This document shows positions 1 to 8,837 of a stretch of 52,444 nucleotides of DNA, in pieces. The notes beneath the pieces are model-generated. The model was not told where the DNA came from, made no database searches, and was given only the letters and a program-made list of their open reading frames with translations. How positions within the stretch are numbered: the stretch's first letter is position 1; every line of letters begins with the position of its first letter. Location: assembly GCA_031399025.1 (NCBI GenBank), contig JANNOJ010000074.1, positions 1 through 52,444 on the forward strand, read 5' to 3'. A program made the position numbers and the translations under genes. This stretch comes from CBDBZL01 sp031399025. Its GTDB lineage: Bacteria; Pseudomonadota; Alphaproteobacteria; Sphingomonadales; Sphingomonadaceae.

Positions 1-58
1 GTTGCTCCAGATCGACATAGGAAAACAGCTTGCCCGATCGTTCGTCCGTCCCGCGCAT
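1..58 (-). mobile_element. IS5-type transposase, N-terminal fragment cut by window edge
   Basis: The minus strand from the ATG at 56-58 runs off the window and encodes 19 residues beginning MRGTDERSGKLFSYVDLEQ. From memory of the family, this MRGxDxRSGxLFSYVDLE start is typical of IS5-type (also annotated IS1182-like) DDE transposases common in sphingomonads and rhizobia. Only the start is visible, so catalytic residues cannot be checked. The element reads away from the TonB receptor gene on its right. The call rests on motif recognition alone. Confidence 0.65.
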
Positions 59-116
59 CCATCGACCTCGTTCATCGCGTCTTGCCACGATGAATCACCT
101 CACGGCGCGATAGCCA

Positions 117-140
117 AGCCCTTTTTCATCAGCCTGTTAG
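117..140. repeat. Probable terminal end of the IS5-type element
   Basis: The sequence CCCTTTTTCATCAGCCTGTTAG (split here: CCCTTTTTCATC then AGCCTGTTAG) resembles the outer ends of IS5-type elements with this transposase start, which often finish in TTTTTCAgCAGCCTG. It lies about 60 bp upstream of the transposase ATG, a normal leader length. The partner end is outside the window, so the inverted repeat cannot be confirmed. Confidence 0.4.
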
Positions 141-2539
141 AACCGCCCGGTAAGGGTCATCGTCGCCCGCCGCTCGTCTCCCTTGTAGAGGAAATGGCCG
201 CTCTGGTAGCCGGCGAGATAGAAATCCTCGTTGCCGATGTTGCTCACGTTGACCCGCGCCTGCAATTCGGCGTTGATGCGGTAGATGGCGAAGGCATCGA
301 AGGTCCAGTAATCGGGCACGCGGTAAGTATACACCTCCAGCAGCGAATCGTAGCTGGCGGCGGTGTCGGGCTGGCCGGCGAACATTTCGCCCTTGTAGGT
401 GGCGCTGGCGCCGAGGGCGAAGCCGGGCGTCGCCTGGTAGCGAAGCTGGGCGTAGAACTGCTGTTCCGAGAAGTTGCTGAGGGCCAGGCCAATGCGCGCG
501 GGGGTGTTCGATTCCAGGATCTCGGAATCCATGATCGTGCCCGTCACTTGCGCGGTCAGCTGGTCGGTGAGGTTGCCCACGACGCCCAGCTCCACGCCGC
601 GCACCCGGTTCTCGCCCGTATTGAGGGCGCCGATGGGCGTGTAGCCGGCCCCGCCCGTGTCGCCCGGATTGGGTCCGCTGGACGTGCCCCCGGCGCTTTC
701 GAACACGTCGCTCTTGGTGAGCTGGAACAGCGCCGCGGTGACCAGGAAGCGGTCGTCGAACAGATCCCATTTGGTGCCCAGCTCGAAGCTGGTGGTGCTC
801 TCGGGCAGGCCATCGGCGATGCTCACGTCGGTGCCCACGCACACCCCGCCATAGCCGCAGCTGGCGCCCAGATCGGATTCGCCGCCGTTGATGTCCTTGG
901 CGCTGCCCCAGCTCAGATAGACGATGCCCTCTTGGTGCGGCTTTACGGTGATGCCGGCATGGCCGTTCCACAGCGTGTCGCTGTAGGCGTAGAGCGTCGG
1001 GTTGGTCAGCCCCACGAGGTTGCGGTAATCGAACGAATCAACCCGGATGCCGGCGTTGAGAGTGAGCCATTCGTTCACGTCCACCGTGTCCATCAAATAG
1101 AGCGACCAGGTCTCCACGCTCCAGTCGCTGTCGATGCCCGCGCGGGAGAAATCGCGCTGGGTCAGTTGGTGAATCTCGTCCTCGTCGAACAGCACGTTGC
1201 GCTGGGCATCGGTGATGCAATAGCTGTTGGGCGTGGTCGCGGTGCCGGTGGTACAGTTGGGGGTGCCGTTGAAGGCCACGTTGAAGACCCCGTTCCTCAC
1301 GTTGTAGTCGGAATATTCCGCGCCCAGGATCAGCTGGTGGAACAGGTCGCCGGTGTAGACCTTGCCCAGCGCGTTGAACTGGTTCACGAAATAGTCGACC
1401 TCCTGGTAGCCTTGGTGGGTGCTCAGGGTCAGCGGCGCGAAGGTCGCAGTGGCCGGATCGTAGGCTCCACCGCGCAGGCCGGTCAGGCCGTAGGCGTTGC
1501 TGGTCTCGCCATAGCGGGTCGAGTTCATCAGCGTGAGGTCGGGCGCCGTCTCCCAGCTTACGCGGGCGGTGATCGCATCGACATCGGATTGGAGGAAATC
1601 CTCCTCTTGCGCATAGTTGGGCACCTCGTCCCAGGGATCGTACACGGTGACATCGTCCGGGCCGGTGCCGGTCGGGCGGGGGAGGTAGCTGCCAAGGTCG
1701 GGCATGTCGTCGGCGGTGAGGTGGTAGTAATCGAGCAGGATGCGCACGTTATCGGCGGGGGTGAACAGCGCCGATATGGCCGCGCCCCAGCGTTCGCGGT
1801 CGGAGAAGTTGCGGTTCGGCACCTCCTCGTAGGTGTAGAGCAGGTTGGCGCGCACGGCGGCGGCGTCGCTGAGGCGGAAATTGGCGTCGAGCGTGCCGCG
1901 CAAGTAATCGTCGGTCCCGATCCCCAGGTCCACCTTGGTGAAATCGTAATCGGTGCTCGCCTGCTTGGTGATCGAGTTGATCGCACCGCCGGTGGAGCCG
2001 CGGCCGGCAAAGGTGGAGCTGGGCCCCTTGGTGATCTCGATCTGCTCCACCGCGAAGCTTTCGCGCGTGGTCATGCCGGGATCGCGCAGGCCGTCGACGA
2101 ACACGTCGGAGCGCGCCTCGTGGCCGCGGATGATGTAGCGATCGCCGAAGGCGTTGCCGTTCTCGCCGGTGCCCACGGTGATGCCGGGCTGGTTGTCGAG
2201 AATGTCGCGCAGGTCGCTCTCGCCCGATTCCTCGATCGCCTGCTCGGTCAGCACGCTGATGGTGGCGGGGGTCTCGGCCAGCGGCTTGACCCGGCGCGGA
2301 TCGCCCGAGCGCTGCGCCTTGTAGGGCGCGCCGGGCTGGCTGTAGGGATTGGAATCGGCGGTGAAGTCCTCGATCTGCAGCGTCTCGAGCTGGACTTCGC
2401 CGGCCTCCTCGTCCTGCGGTTCCTCCGCCGGCTGGGCGTGCAGCGGCCCGGCGATCATGGCGGCCGACAGGGTGGCCGCCAGCGCGGCGGGGCGGCGCAG
2501 GCTCCGCGGGCGCGAGATTGCGCTGGTAATGCGTGTCAT
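137..2539 (-). CDS. TonB-dependent siderophore receptor
   Basis: This is an outer-membrane receptor that uses TonB energy to import a ferric chelate. A signal peptide covers about residues 1-36. It is followed by a plug domain (about 75-190, with VFVDGLRDPG and EITKGPSSTFAGRGSTGG) and a long beta-barrel ending in the aromatic residue F (RATMTLTGRF), as expected for BamA-dependent insertion. At 800 aa it is normal for catecholate/Fiu-like receptors. The ATG at 2539 was chosen over an in-frame TTG at 2545 because GAGGG lies 10 nt upstream. It is last in an exbB-exbD-tonB-receptor run, 47 bp after tonB. Its TAA stop coincides with the apparent end of an IS element, so the insertion may supply the stop. 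The ligand is inferred. Confidence 0.9.
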   Translation of the reverse strand: MTRITSAISRPRSLRRPAALAATLSAAMIAGPLHAQPAEEPQDEEAGEVQLETLQIEDFTADSNPYSQPGAPYKAQRSGDPRRVKPLAETPATISVLTEQAIEESGESDLRDILDNQPGITVGTGENGNAFGDRYIIRGHEARSDVFVDGLRDPGMTTRESFAVEQIEITKGPSSTFAGRGSTGGAINSITKQASTDYDFTKVDLGIGTDDYLRGTLDANFRLSDAAAVRANLLYTYEEVPNRNFSDRERWGAAISALFTPADNVRILLDYYHLTADDMPDLGSYLPRPTGTGPDDVTVYDPWDEVPNYAQEEDFLQSDVDAITARVSWETAPDLTLMNSTRYGETSNAYGLTGLRGGAYDPATATFAPLTLSTHQGYQEVDYFVNQFNALGKVYTGDLFHQLILGAEYSDYNVRNGVFNVAFNGTPNCTTGTATTPNSYCITDAQRNVLFDEDEIHQLTQRDFSRAGIDSDWSVETWSLYLMDTVDVNEWLTLNAGIRVDSFDYRNLVGLTNPTLYAYSDTLWNGHAGITVKPHQEGIVYLSWGSAKDINGGESDLGASCGYGGVCVGTDVSIADGLPESTTSFELGTKWDLFDDRFLVTAALFQLTKSDVFESAGGTSSGPNPGDTGGAGYTPIGALNTGENRVRGVELGVVGNLTDQLTAQVTGTIMDSEILESNTPARIGLALSNFSEQQFYAQLRYQATPGFALGASATYKGEMFAGQPDTAASYDSLLEVYTYRVPDYWTFDAFAIYRINAELQARVNVSNIGNEDFYLAGYQSGHFLYKGDERRATMTLTGRF

Positions 2540-2586
2540 GTGCAATAGACCCTCGTGGTTCTGGTCGATGATGGAGTGTCCGGCCG

Positions 2587-3357
2587 CTACTTGCGGCTCA
2601 GCGAATATTCGATGGGTAGGGAGATGACGACGCTGTCGCGTCCCATGGCCCGCGGCATGGCGGGCAGCGGCGCGACCCGGCGCAGAAGTTCGAGCGTGGC
2701 CCGGTCGAGCAGGTCGTGGCCACTGCTGCGTGCGATCGACACGTCGCTCACCCGGCCGCGGCGATCGACGGCGAAGCGGACCACCGGCGTGCCCTGCTGC
2801 GCGGCCTGCTTGGCTTCGCGCGGATAGCGCTTGCTGCGCTCCAGATGGGCGCTGATGAGCGAGTACCAGTCGGCCTCGGCGGCCTGCGCCGCGGCATTGG
2901 TGCCCGGTCCTCCTCCCGCCGGGCTGGTGCCCGCCGCCGGCGCGACCGGCGCCGGGCGCGTGGCGCCCGCGGGAGCCGCGGCCTGCGCAACGACTGCGCC
3001 TGACAGCGGCGCCGGTGGTGCAGGCTGCCGGCTAACCGGGGGGGGCGTGGGCAGGGCTATGCGCTCGCGTGGCACAGGCGCGTCCACCGGGGGCGCGACG
3101 AGCCGCGGGACGAGCATCGCCGGCAGCGGGGGGTTCGGCTCGACCGGGCCGACCGGAGCGGCAATCGGGGCCGCCGCCGGCGCGGCTGCAGCTGGCAGTT
3201 CGACCACCATGACCGGCTCGGGAAGCGGCGCCGCCGCCTCGCCCCGGCTGACGAGCACCACGGAGATCGCCGCCACATGCGCCGCCGCGGCGACGGCGAT
3301 GGCAAGGAGCCAGGGCGTCTCGGCACCGGTCGACAGCGCCGGGAGCAGCGCGCGCAT
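2587..3357 (-). CDS. tonB: Energy transducer TonB
   Basis: TonB links the ExbB-ExbD proton motor to outer-membrane receptors. The 256-aa protein has one membrane anchor (about residues 17-37), a long Pro/Ala-rich periplasmic spacer (about 45-170) and a C-terminal TonB domain (about 180-256) with YPREAKQAAQQGTPVVRF and a final IEYSLSRK strand. Its ATG overlaps the exbD TGA by one base (TGATG), so translation is probably coupled. The dedicated receptor gene follows. It is a single-anchor, stand-alone TonB rather than a fusion. Confidence comes from domain layout and gene order together. Confidence 0.92.
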   Translation of the reverse strand: MRALLPALSTGAETPWLLAIAVAAAAHVAAISVVLVSRGEAAAPLPEPVMVVELPAAAAPAAAPIAAPVGPVEPNPPLPAMLVPRLVAPPVDAPVPRERIALPTPPPVSRQPAPPAPLSGAVVAQAAAPAGATRPAPVAPAAGTSPAGGGPGTNAAAQAAEADWYSLISAHLERSKRYPREAKQAAQQGTPVVRFAVDRRGRVSDVSIARSSGHDLLDRATLELLRRVAPLPAMPRAMGRDSVVISLPIEYSLSRK

Positions 3358-3782
3358 CAGGCTGCCGTGCCTTCGGCACCAACCAGCGCGACCTTGAGGA
3401 AGCCTGCTCGGCGCAACGAATTCATCGCCTGCATGAGCTCGTCGTAGGGCACCGTTTTGTCGGCGCGCAGAAAGATGCGCTGCTCGCGATCGCTGCCGGC
3501 AATGCCGCTCACCGCCTCGCCCAGGCCCGCCACCGCCACTTCGCGGTCGTTCACCGTCAGCCGGCCGGTCGCCTCCAGGGTGACGAAGACCGGCGCTTCA
3601 GGCGCCTGGGAGGGCGGGGCGTCCGCCACCGGCAGGTCGACCTTGACGTCCACCGTGGCGAGCGGAGCGGCGACCATGAAGATGATCAAGAGCACCAGCA
3701 TCACGTCGATGAACGGGGTGACGTTGATCTCGTGGTTGAGCGGCAGTTCGCCGTCATCGGCGGGCCCGAGGCGAACGGCCAT
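3357..3782 (-). CDS. exbD: Biopolymer transport protein ExbD
   Basis: ExbD is the proton-channel subunit that works with ExbB to energise TonB at the inner membrane. The 141-aa protein has one N-terminal transmembrane segment containing VTPFIDVMLVLLIIF; D26 corresponds to the conserved channel aspartate. A periplasmic domain follows with FLRADKTVPYDELM. The ATG at 3782 was chosen instead of an in-frame TTG two codons earlier; it starts 2 bp after the exbB stop, next to TTGAGG. The stop overlaps the tonB start. Confidence 0.93.
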   Translation of the reverse strand: MAVRLGPADDGELPLNHEINVTPFIDVMLVLLIIFMVAAPLATVDVKVDLPVADAPPSQAPEAPVFVTLEATGRLTVNDREVAVAGLGEAVSGIAGSDREQRIFLRADKTVPYDELMQAMNSLRRAGFLKVALVGAEGTAA

Positions 3783-3784
3783 CC

Positions 3785-4564
3785 TCAAGCTGCCTTGCGG
3801 ATGTCGACGACGCCGCGCGACAGATCGCGCGAGACCAGGTTCAGGATCGCCGCCGCGCGGTCGCCGGCGGCGGCGCGCTGTTCGGCTACGGAGCGCGCGA
3901 AATGGTTGTAGATCACCACCGCCGGGATCGCCACGACCAGCCCGACGCCGGTCGCCAGCAGCGCCTCGGCGATGCCCGGCGCCACGACGGCGAGGTTGGT
4001 GGTCTGGTTCTCGGCGATGCCGACGAAGGCGTTCATGATGCCCCAGACGGTGCCGAACAGGCCCACGAAGGGCGCGGTCGCGCCGATCGTGCCGAGCACG
4101 TGGACGCCGCGGCTCAGCGCGCGCGCCTGCGCGGCCTCGAGCCGGGCGAAGCGGGTGGCGATCCGCTCGCGGATGCCGTCGGGATCGTGCAGCGCGTCGG
4201 CCGAGAGCTCGAGCTCGAGCGCGGCCGCATCGAGCAGATCGGCAGCCTCGGGCACGCGCTCACGTGCCTCGTGCAAGCTCCTGGTGCTGACGATCGCCCG
4301 GTTCATCCGCGCCTGGCGCTCGGCCACGCGGCGCAGGGCGATGGTCTTGCCGACGAACAGGGTCCAGGTGACGACCGAGGCGAGGATGAGGCCCAGGATG
4401 ACCAGCTTCACCACCCAGTCGGCACCAGCGAACATCGCCCCCACCGAGAGATCTGCCGGGATGGGGGCTGGACCGACGGGCGCGGCGAAAGCTGGGTGAG
4501 CGGCGACCCAGGCCAGCGCCGCTGCCGTTCCGGCGAGCAGCCGGCGGAGCGCGGGGTGAAACAT
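3785..4564 (-). CDS. exbB: MotA/TolQ/ExbB proton channel ExbB
   Basis: ExbB forms the pentameric scaffold of the TonB motor in the inner membrane. The protein has a signal-peptide-like start (MFHPALRRLLAGTAAALA), a first membrane helix (WVVKLVILGLILASVVTWTL), a cytoplasmic loop, and two further helices that include the TolQ/ExbB signature GTIGATAPFVGLFGTVWGIM. The ATG at 4564 gives a clean signal peptide; an ATG at 4594 is also possible and would add ten residues. A Fur-box-like dyad lies just upstream. It is the first gene of exbB-exbD-tonB-receptor. Confidence 0.92.
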   Translation of the reverse strand: MFHPALRRLLAGTAAALAWVAAHPAFAAPVGPAPIPADLSVGAMFAGADWVVKLVILGLILASVVTWTLFVGKTIALRRVAERQARMNRAIVSTRSLHEARERVPEAADLLDAAALELELSADALHDPDGIRERIATRFARLEAAQARALSRGVHVLGTIGATAPFVGLFGTVWGIMNAFVGIAENQTTNLAVVAPGIAEALLATGVGLVVAIPAVVIYNHFARSVAEQRAAAGDRAAAILNLVSRDLSRGVVDIRKAA

Positions 4565-4614
4565 GTACCGGAGACTGCCGCTCGATCGATCCATGACACC
4601 GCGCCTACGGCTGC

Positions 4615-4629
4615 TGCGAATGAGTTGCA
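4615..4629 (-). promoter_or_regulatory. Fur-box-like operator upstream of exbB
   Basis: The 15-bp sequence TGCGAATGAGTTGCA is an imperfect 7-1-7 dyad (TGC at one end, GCA at the other, A-T-rich centre), similar in layout to Fur boxes (TGATAATnATTATCA). It sits 50 bp before the chosen exbB start, next to a TATTGCA that could serve as a -10. Iron-repressed transcription of exbB-exbD-tonB-receptor would fit the gene content. The match is partial (9 of 14 informative positions), and Irr is an alternative regulator in alphaproteobacteria. Confidence 0.4.
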
Positions 4630-4763
4630 ATAGGAAAAACTTCAGGATGCTGAAGCTCGCCAGGAACAGCCCGGCAAAATCGGCGCGCGGATTTCGCGCC
4701 GGCGGCTGACGCGAAAGCGCAACCGGCGGGCCGGATGGGACGGGCGCAGGCGCGCGCCCGGGC

Positions 4764-6074
4764 TCACCGAGCCGCAGCGTTCGTCGAACCCAGCCGGATC
4801 AGCGCATGGAGCGGCAACGCCGCCAGCAGCAGCGCCGCGCCCCAGGCCACCGCCTCGCCGCCGGCGCCGTAGATGGTCCAGGCCGAGTAGAGCGTCGCCA
4901 GCCCGGCGATCCACGGCAGCCAGGCGCCCGCGCGCCAGCCCCGCCCCAAGCGCAGCCGCAGCGCGGCCAGCATGCACACCAGGTACATGAACAGCGAGCA
5001 GCAGGTGGAGATCAGCAGCAGGAAGGTGAAGGCCTCGGCCGCGGTGCTCTGGTAGTTGAGCAGCATCACCCCGATCATCAGCCCGCTCGAGACGACCAGG
5101 GCCCGCGCCGGGGTCCCCCGGGAGTCGAGCTTGCCGAACCACGGCGGGAAATTGCCCGAACGCGCCATCGCACTGGGCAGCTCGCCGGTGACCAGGATCC
5201 AGCCGTTGGCCGCGCCAAAGCAGCTCACGGCCGCGAACCCGGCGACCAGCAAAGCGGGGCCGGGCGCCCAGAAGCGGGTGATGAAATCGGCGAAGGGCGC
5301 GCCCGATGCCGCCAGCACCGCCGGGTCCATCAGCAGAATGATGGCCGAGCAGGTGAACAGGTAGAGCAGCCCGGTCAGGCCGGTGCCGACCATGGTGGCA
5401 AAGGGGATGGTGCGCTCCGGATCGACGATCCGCCCGGCCGGGACGGTGGCCGATTCCAGCCCCAGCAGCGCCCACAGGGTGAGCGTGGCGGCCGCGGTGA
5501 TCGCCGAGGCCGAGAAGCCCTCGCCGGCGAGCGGCCGCACGCTGGCCTCACCCGTACCCAGCGCCCCGGCGGCGAGCCCGATCACCAGCAGCAGCGGCAC
5601 GACCTTGATCGCCGTGGTCGCCAGCTGGAAGTGCCCGGCCGACCGCGCGCCGCCAAGGTTGATCGCGGTCAGGGCCACGATCACCGCGCTCGAGAACATG
5701 GCCTCGCCGCCGGTGATGGCCGCCAGCCCGGGCAGGAACACACCAAGATAGCTGGTGCCCGCGACCACTACCGCAGCGACGCCGATCCAGTTGGAGATCC
5801 AGTAGCTCCACGTCACCATGAAGGCGGGCAGCGGCCCGAAGGCGGCGCGGGCGTAGCCATAGGGTCCGCCATCGACCGGCATGCGCCCGGCCAGCCAGGC
5901 GAAGGTCGCCGCCAGGCACAGGCCGCCGGTGATGGTGAGCGCCCAGCCGAGCACCGAATTCCACCCGAGCAGCGCCAGCGAGGTGGGCAGCAGGAACACC
6001 CCCGAGCCGATCATGTTGCCCATGACCAGCGAGACCGCCATCCACCGGCCGAGCTTGCGCGGTTCTGCGGTCAT
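4764..6074 (-). CDS. APC-superfamily amino acid permease
   Basis: This is an inner-membrane amino acid or polyamine carrier. The 436-aa protein is hydrophobic throughout, consistent with about 12 helices, and starts with the APC helix-1 motif GNMIGSGVFLLP, where the unwound GxG binds the amino-acid backbone. A second marker is WALLGLESATVPAGRI in helix 6. The overall look is closest to the AdiC/CadB branch, but the substrate cannot be read from sequence. It begins 37 bp after the stop of the TonB receptor upstream, so outer- and inner-membrane uptake steps are probably co-expressed. A 199-bp gap separates it from exbB. Confidence 0.85.
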   Translation of the reverse strand: MTAEPRKLGRWMAVSLVMGNMIGSGVFLLPTSLALLGWNSVLGWALTITGGLCLAATFAWLAGRMPVDGGPYGYARAAFGPLPAFMVTWSYWISNWIGVAAVVVAGTSYLGVFLPGLAAITGGEAMFSSAVIVALTAINLGGARSAGHFQLATTAIKVVPLLLVIGLAAGALGTGEASVRPLAGEGFSASAITAAATLTLWALLGLESATVPAGRIVDPERTIPFATMVGTGLTGLLYLFTCSAIILLMDPAVLAASGAPFADFITRFWAPGPALLVAGFAAVSCFGAANGWILVTGELPSAMARSGNFPPWFGKLDSRGTPARALVVSSGLMIGVMLLNYQSTAAEAFTFLLLISTCCSLFMYLVCMLAALRLRLGRGWRAGAWLPWIAGLATLYSAWTIYGAGGEAVAWGAALLLAALPLHALIRLGSTNAAAR

Positions 6075-6110
6075 GGCCCCGGTTGCGGCGGTGTCCGCCC
6101 GCTCGATTGG

Positions 6111-8579
6111 CTAGAAGTTGTAGCCAACCCGCAAGCCGAAGGTGCGCGGCTGGTTGGGCACCTGGTAGACGATGCCTGGCGTGTCGGGATCGTCGGTCGC
6201 GCAGGTCGCGGCGGCGCATTGGGCGAACAGATTGCTCTCGCCGCGCGAATCGAACAGATTGGTGATGTAGAGTTCGGCCCGCCAGCCGGCATTCTCGTTC
6301 GTCGCCCCCGCGGCGATGTCGACGATGGCATAATCGTCGATCGTGCCGATCAGCCGGCTGTCGTCGTCGCGCAGATTGGAGCGGATGTCGGTCTGGTAGA
6401 CGCCGGCGAACTGGAAATGGGCCAGCAGGTCGGGCGATACTGGCGCCTCGTAGCGGGCAGTGAGGTTGCCCTTGAACTCGGGCGAGGCGGGCAGTCGGGT
6501 GCCGGCGGCGGCTTGCGGATCGGCGCAATCGGTCACCGGGTCGCCTTCGTCATCGGTGAAGCCGCAGAAATTCTCGGTCAGCTCGGTATCGAGGTAGGTC
6601 ATGCCGGCGGCGATGGTGAGGCCGTCGGTGGGTTGCAGCACCACGTCCGTCTCCACGCCGCGGATGCGCGCCTGGGCCGCGTTGAGAATCTCGGTCAGCC
6701 CGTTCTGCGCCAGGATGGCGAACTGGAGATTGTCCCAGTCCAGCTGGAACACCGCGCCGTTCCAGCGCACCAGGCCGTCGGCGAAGCTGGTCTTCCACCC
6801 CGCCTCGTAATTGGTGAGGAAGTCGGCCTGATAGCCGAACAATCCGCCGCGCCGGTTGGTGCCGCCCGGGCGAAACCCGCGCGACCAGGTTGCATAGACC
6901 ATGTGGTCGGGAGTGATCTCGTACTGGACGTTGAGGCGGTGGATGAACCCGTCTTCCTCCGAGCGGCGGGGGTCGGCCGTGCCATCCCCGTTGTCGATGC
7001 CCAGGTTGGTGCAGGGCGCGCCGGACGTGGTGGCCGGCGCGAAGCAGGCGGCCACGCCGGTCGAGCCGCTATAGCCTTCCGCGTAGCCGAAGAAGCCGAT
7101 CAGCGTGTTGTCGTACTTGAAGTAGCGCAGGCCGCCGGTCAGCGTGAGCGCGTCGGTGACCTCGAGCGAGACTTCGCCGAACAGCGCGTAATCGCGGTCC
7201 ACCCGGAACTGCTTGGTCAGCCAGATGGTGTCCTCCCACCCGGGGACCGAGATGAAATCGGCGATGTTGTCGACGATGTAGCGCTGCTGGATGTCGTGCG
7301 TCTGGCGCTGGTAGAAGCCGCCGAACTGCAGGCCGATCCGGTCGCCCAGCGGCACGAACAGGCGCAGCTCCTGGCTGTGCTTGGTGAAGCGGTCGCGGCT
7401 GGCGAAATACTGCGAGGGATTGACCGTGGGGCAGGTGAAATCCTGCGCCGGGCAATCGGTGACGAAATAGGCGCCGTAGCCGGCCAGCGCGTCGTAGAAA
7501 TAGGCGTAGTCCGAATAATCGGCGAGGCCGTCGATGCCGCGCTCCAGGTAGGCGCCCGAGTACACCAGGTCGAAATTGCCGATCCGCCCCTCGATGGTGA
7601 GCGCGGCCTGGACCCATTCGTCGTCGGCGAAATTGTCGCGGAAGGTCTGCACTTGCAGGTCGCCGATCTGCGGCTCGAAGGCGAAGCTGCCGTCGGTCAG
7701 CATCCGCTGCGCCATCACCTGCGGGGTGACGGTCCAGTTCTCGTCCAGCTCGATGCCCAGCGCCAGGCGCGCGCCGTAAGTCTCGACGTCGTTGAAATCG
7801 TCCTCCACCAGCGCCTGGTTGTCGTCCACCGCGCCCGAGGTGGGGAAGGTGCGCACGCCGCGCACGTTGTCGATGTAGCCGCCGTCGCGCACGTACCAGC
7901 CCACCAGGCGCGCGGCGATGTCCTCGGTCAGCGGCTGGTTGACGAAGGCCTCGAACGAGCCGCCCAGCTCGCCGCCATCGACCTGGTTCAGCTCGGCGTC
8001 GGCGCCGAAATCGAACGCGCCGGCGTCGGGCTTGTTGGTGATGATGCGGATGGTGCCCGCCTGGCTGGAGGCGCCGAACAGCGTGCCCTGCGGCCCCGCC
8101 AGCGCCTCCACCCGGGCGATGTCGTAGAGATGGACGTTGAGGTTTCCCTGCGCGGTGGTGATCGGCTGTTCGTCGAGGTAGGTGCCCACGCTCGGCAGCG
8201 GGCCCGAGTGATTGCCGTCGCCGCCGCTGGCGACGCCGCGCATGTAGACCAGCTGGTTGAACGGGCCGCCGATGTTCTGCGTCGAGACCGACGGCAGGAA
8301 CTTCACGTAATCCTCGAACCGGTCCACCTGCAGGTTCTCGAGCTGCGCGTTGCCCAGCACGGTGACGCTGATGGGCACGTCCTGCAGGTCCTCCACGCGC
8401 CGCTGCGAGGTGACGAGGATCACGCCCTCGGCGAATGCATCCGCAGCGGCGGCGGCCTGGTCGGCACCGGCCGCGTCCTGCGCCAGCGCCTGTCCGGCGA
8501 GGGAGGTGGAGCACAGCAGCGCACCGGTGAGCACCCGCAGCGCCCGATGACAAGGAGGCCTCAATCCAGCGACAATCAT
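6111..8579 (-). CDS. TonB-dependent receptor
   Basis: This 822-aa outer-membrane receptor has a signal peptide (about 1-33, ending AGQALA), a TonB-box-like VILVTSQRR near residue 53, a plug domain (DVPISVTVLGNAQLENL, then VEALAGPQGTLFGASSQAG) and a barrel ending GLRVGYNF. The RRVEDLQDVPISVT stretch is typical of the large sphingomonad family of receptors for organic substrates rather than siderophores. The ATG at 8579 has GAGGG 6 nt upstream. It is followed 37 bp later by the amino-acid permease and preceded by a TPR-sulfotransferase, a pairing seen repeatedly in sphingomonads. The substrate may be a peptide or amino-acid derivative (inference from neighbours). Confidence 0.9.
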   Translation of the reverse strand: MIVAGLRPPCHRALRVLTGALLCSTSLAGQALAQDAAGADQAAAAADAFAEGVILVTSQRRVEDLQDVPISVTVLGNAQLENLQVDRFEDYVKFLPSVSTQNIGGPFNQLVYMRGVASGGDGNHSGPLPSVGTYLDEQPITTAQGNLNVHLYDIARVEALAGPQGTLFGASSQAGTIRIITNKPDAGAFDFGADAELNQVDGGELGGSFEAFVNQPLTEDIAARLVGWYVRDGGYIDNVRGVRTFPTSGAVDDNQALVEDDFNDVETYGARLALGIELDENWTVTPQVMAQRMLTDGSFAFEPQIGDLQVQTFRDNFADDEWVQAALTIEGRIGNFDLVYSGAYLERGIDGLADYSDYAYFYDALAGYGAYFVTDCPAQDFTCPTVNPSQYFASRDRFTKHSQELRLFVPLGDRIGLQFGGFYQRQTHDIQQRYIVDNIADFISVPGWEDTIWLTKQFRVDRDYALFGEVSLEVTDALTLTGGLRYFKYDNTLIGFFGYAEGYSGSTGVAACFAPATTSGAPCTNLGIDNGDGTADPRRSEEDGFIHRLNVQYEITPDHMVYATWSRGFRPGGTNRRGGLFGYQADFLTNYEAGWKTSFADGLVRWNGAVFQLDWDNLQFAILAQNGLTEILNAAQARIRGVETDVVLQPTDGLTIAAGMTYLDTELTENFCGFTDDEGDPVTDCADPQAAAGTRLPASPEFKGNLTARYEAPVSPDLLAHFQFAGVYQTDIRSNLRDDDSRLIGTIDDYAIVDIAAGATNENAGWRAELYITNLFDSRGESNLFAQCAAATCATDDPDTPGIVYQVPNQPRTFGLRVGYNF

Positions 8580-8837
8580 CTCAAACCCTCATGACGTGGG
8601 CAAGCCATGGCGCGAAAACGGGCGTTGGGCCTCGTTTCTCCGCTCCCTTGCGCCAAGTGATCCTTCGGCAATCCCCTGCGAACCTTGCGCCACCGGACGC
8701 GGAAATCCTTGGGTTCCCGCCAGTTGGACGGTCGTAAAGGAACGGCAATTCACCACGCTGTCAAGCGCCGCCCGACGAACGGGCCAAGGCGCTCGAACAT
8801 CGCGTGCCGGCTATGGCAAATGCACCACAGCCCCAGC

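Noticed and set aside
2..2548. Very long open frame (848 codons) on the plus strand opposite the siderophore receptor
   Set aside because: It is antisense to a clearly recognised receptor and has no homology-like motifs; long open antisense frames are normal in high-GC DNA.
4806..8594. 1262-codon open frame on the plus strand
   Set aside because: It lies opposite the permease and TonB receptor, and its composition (long Gln/Arg/His runs) is that of a shadow frame.
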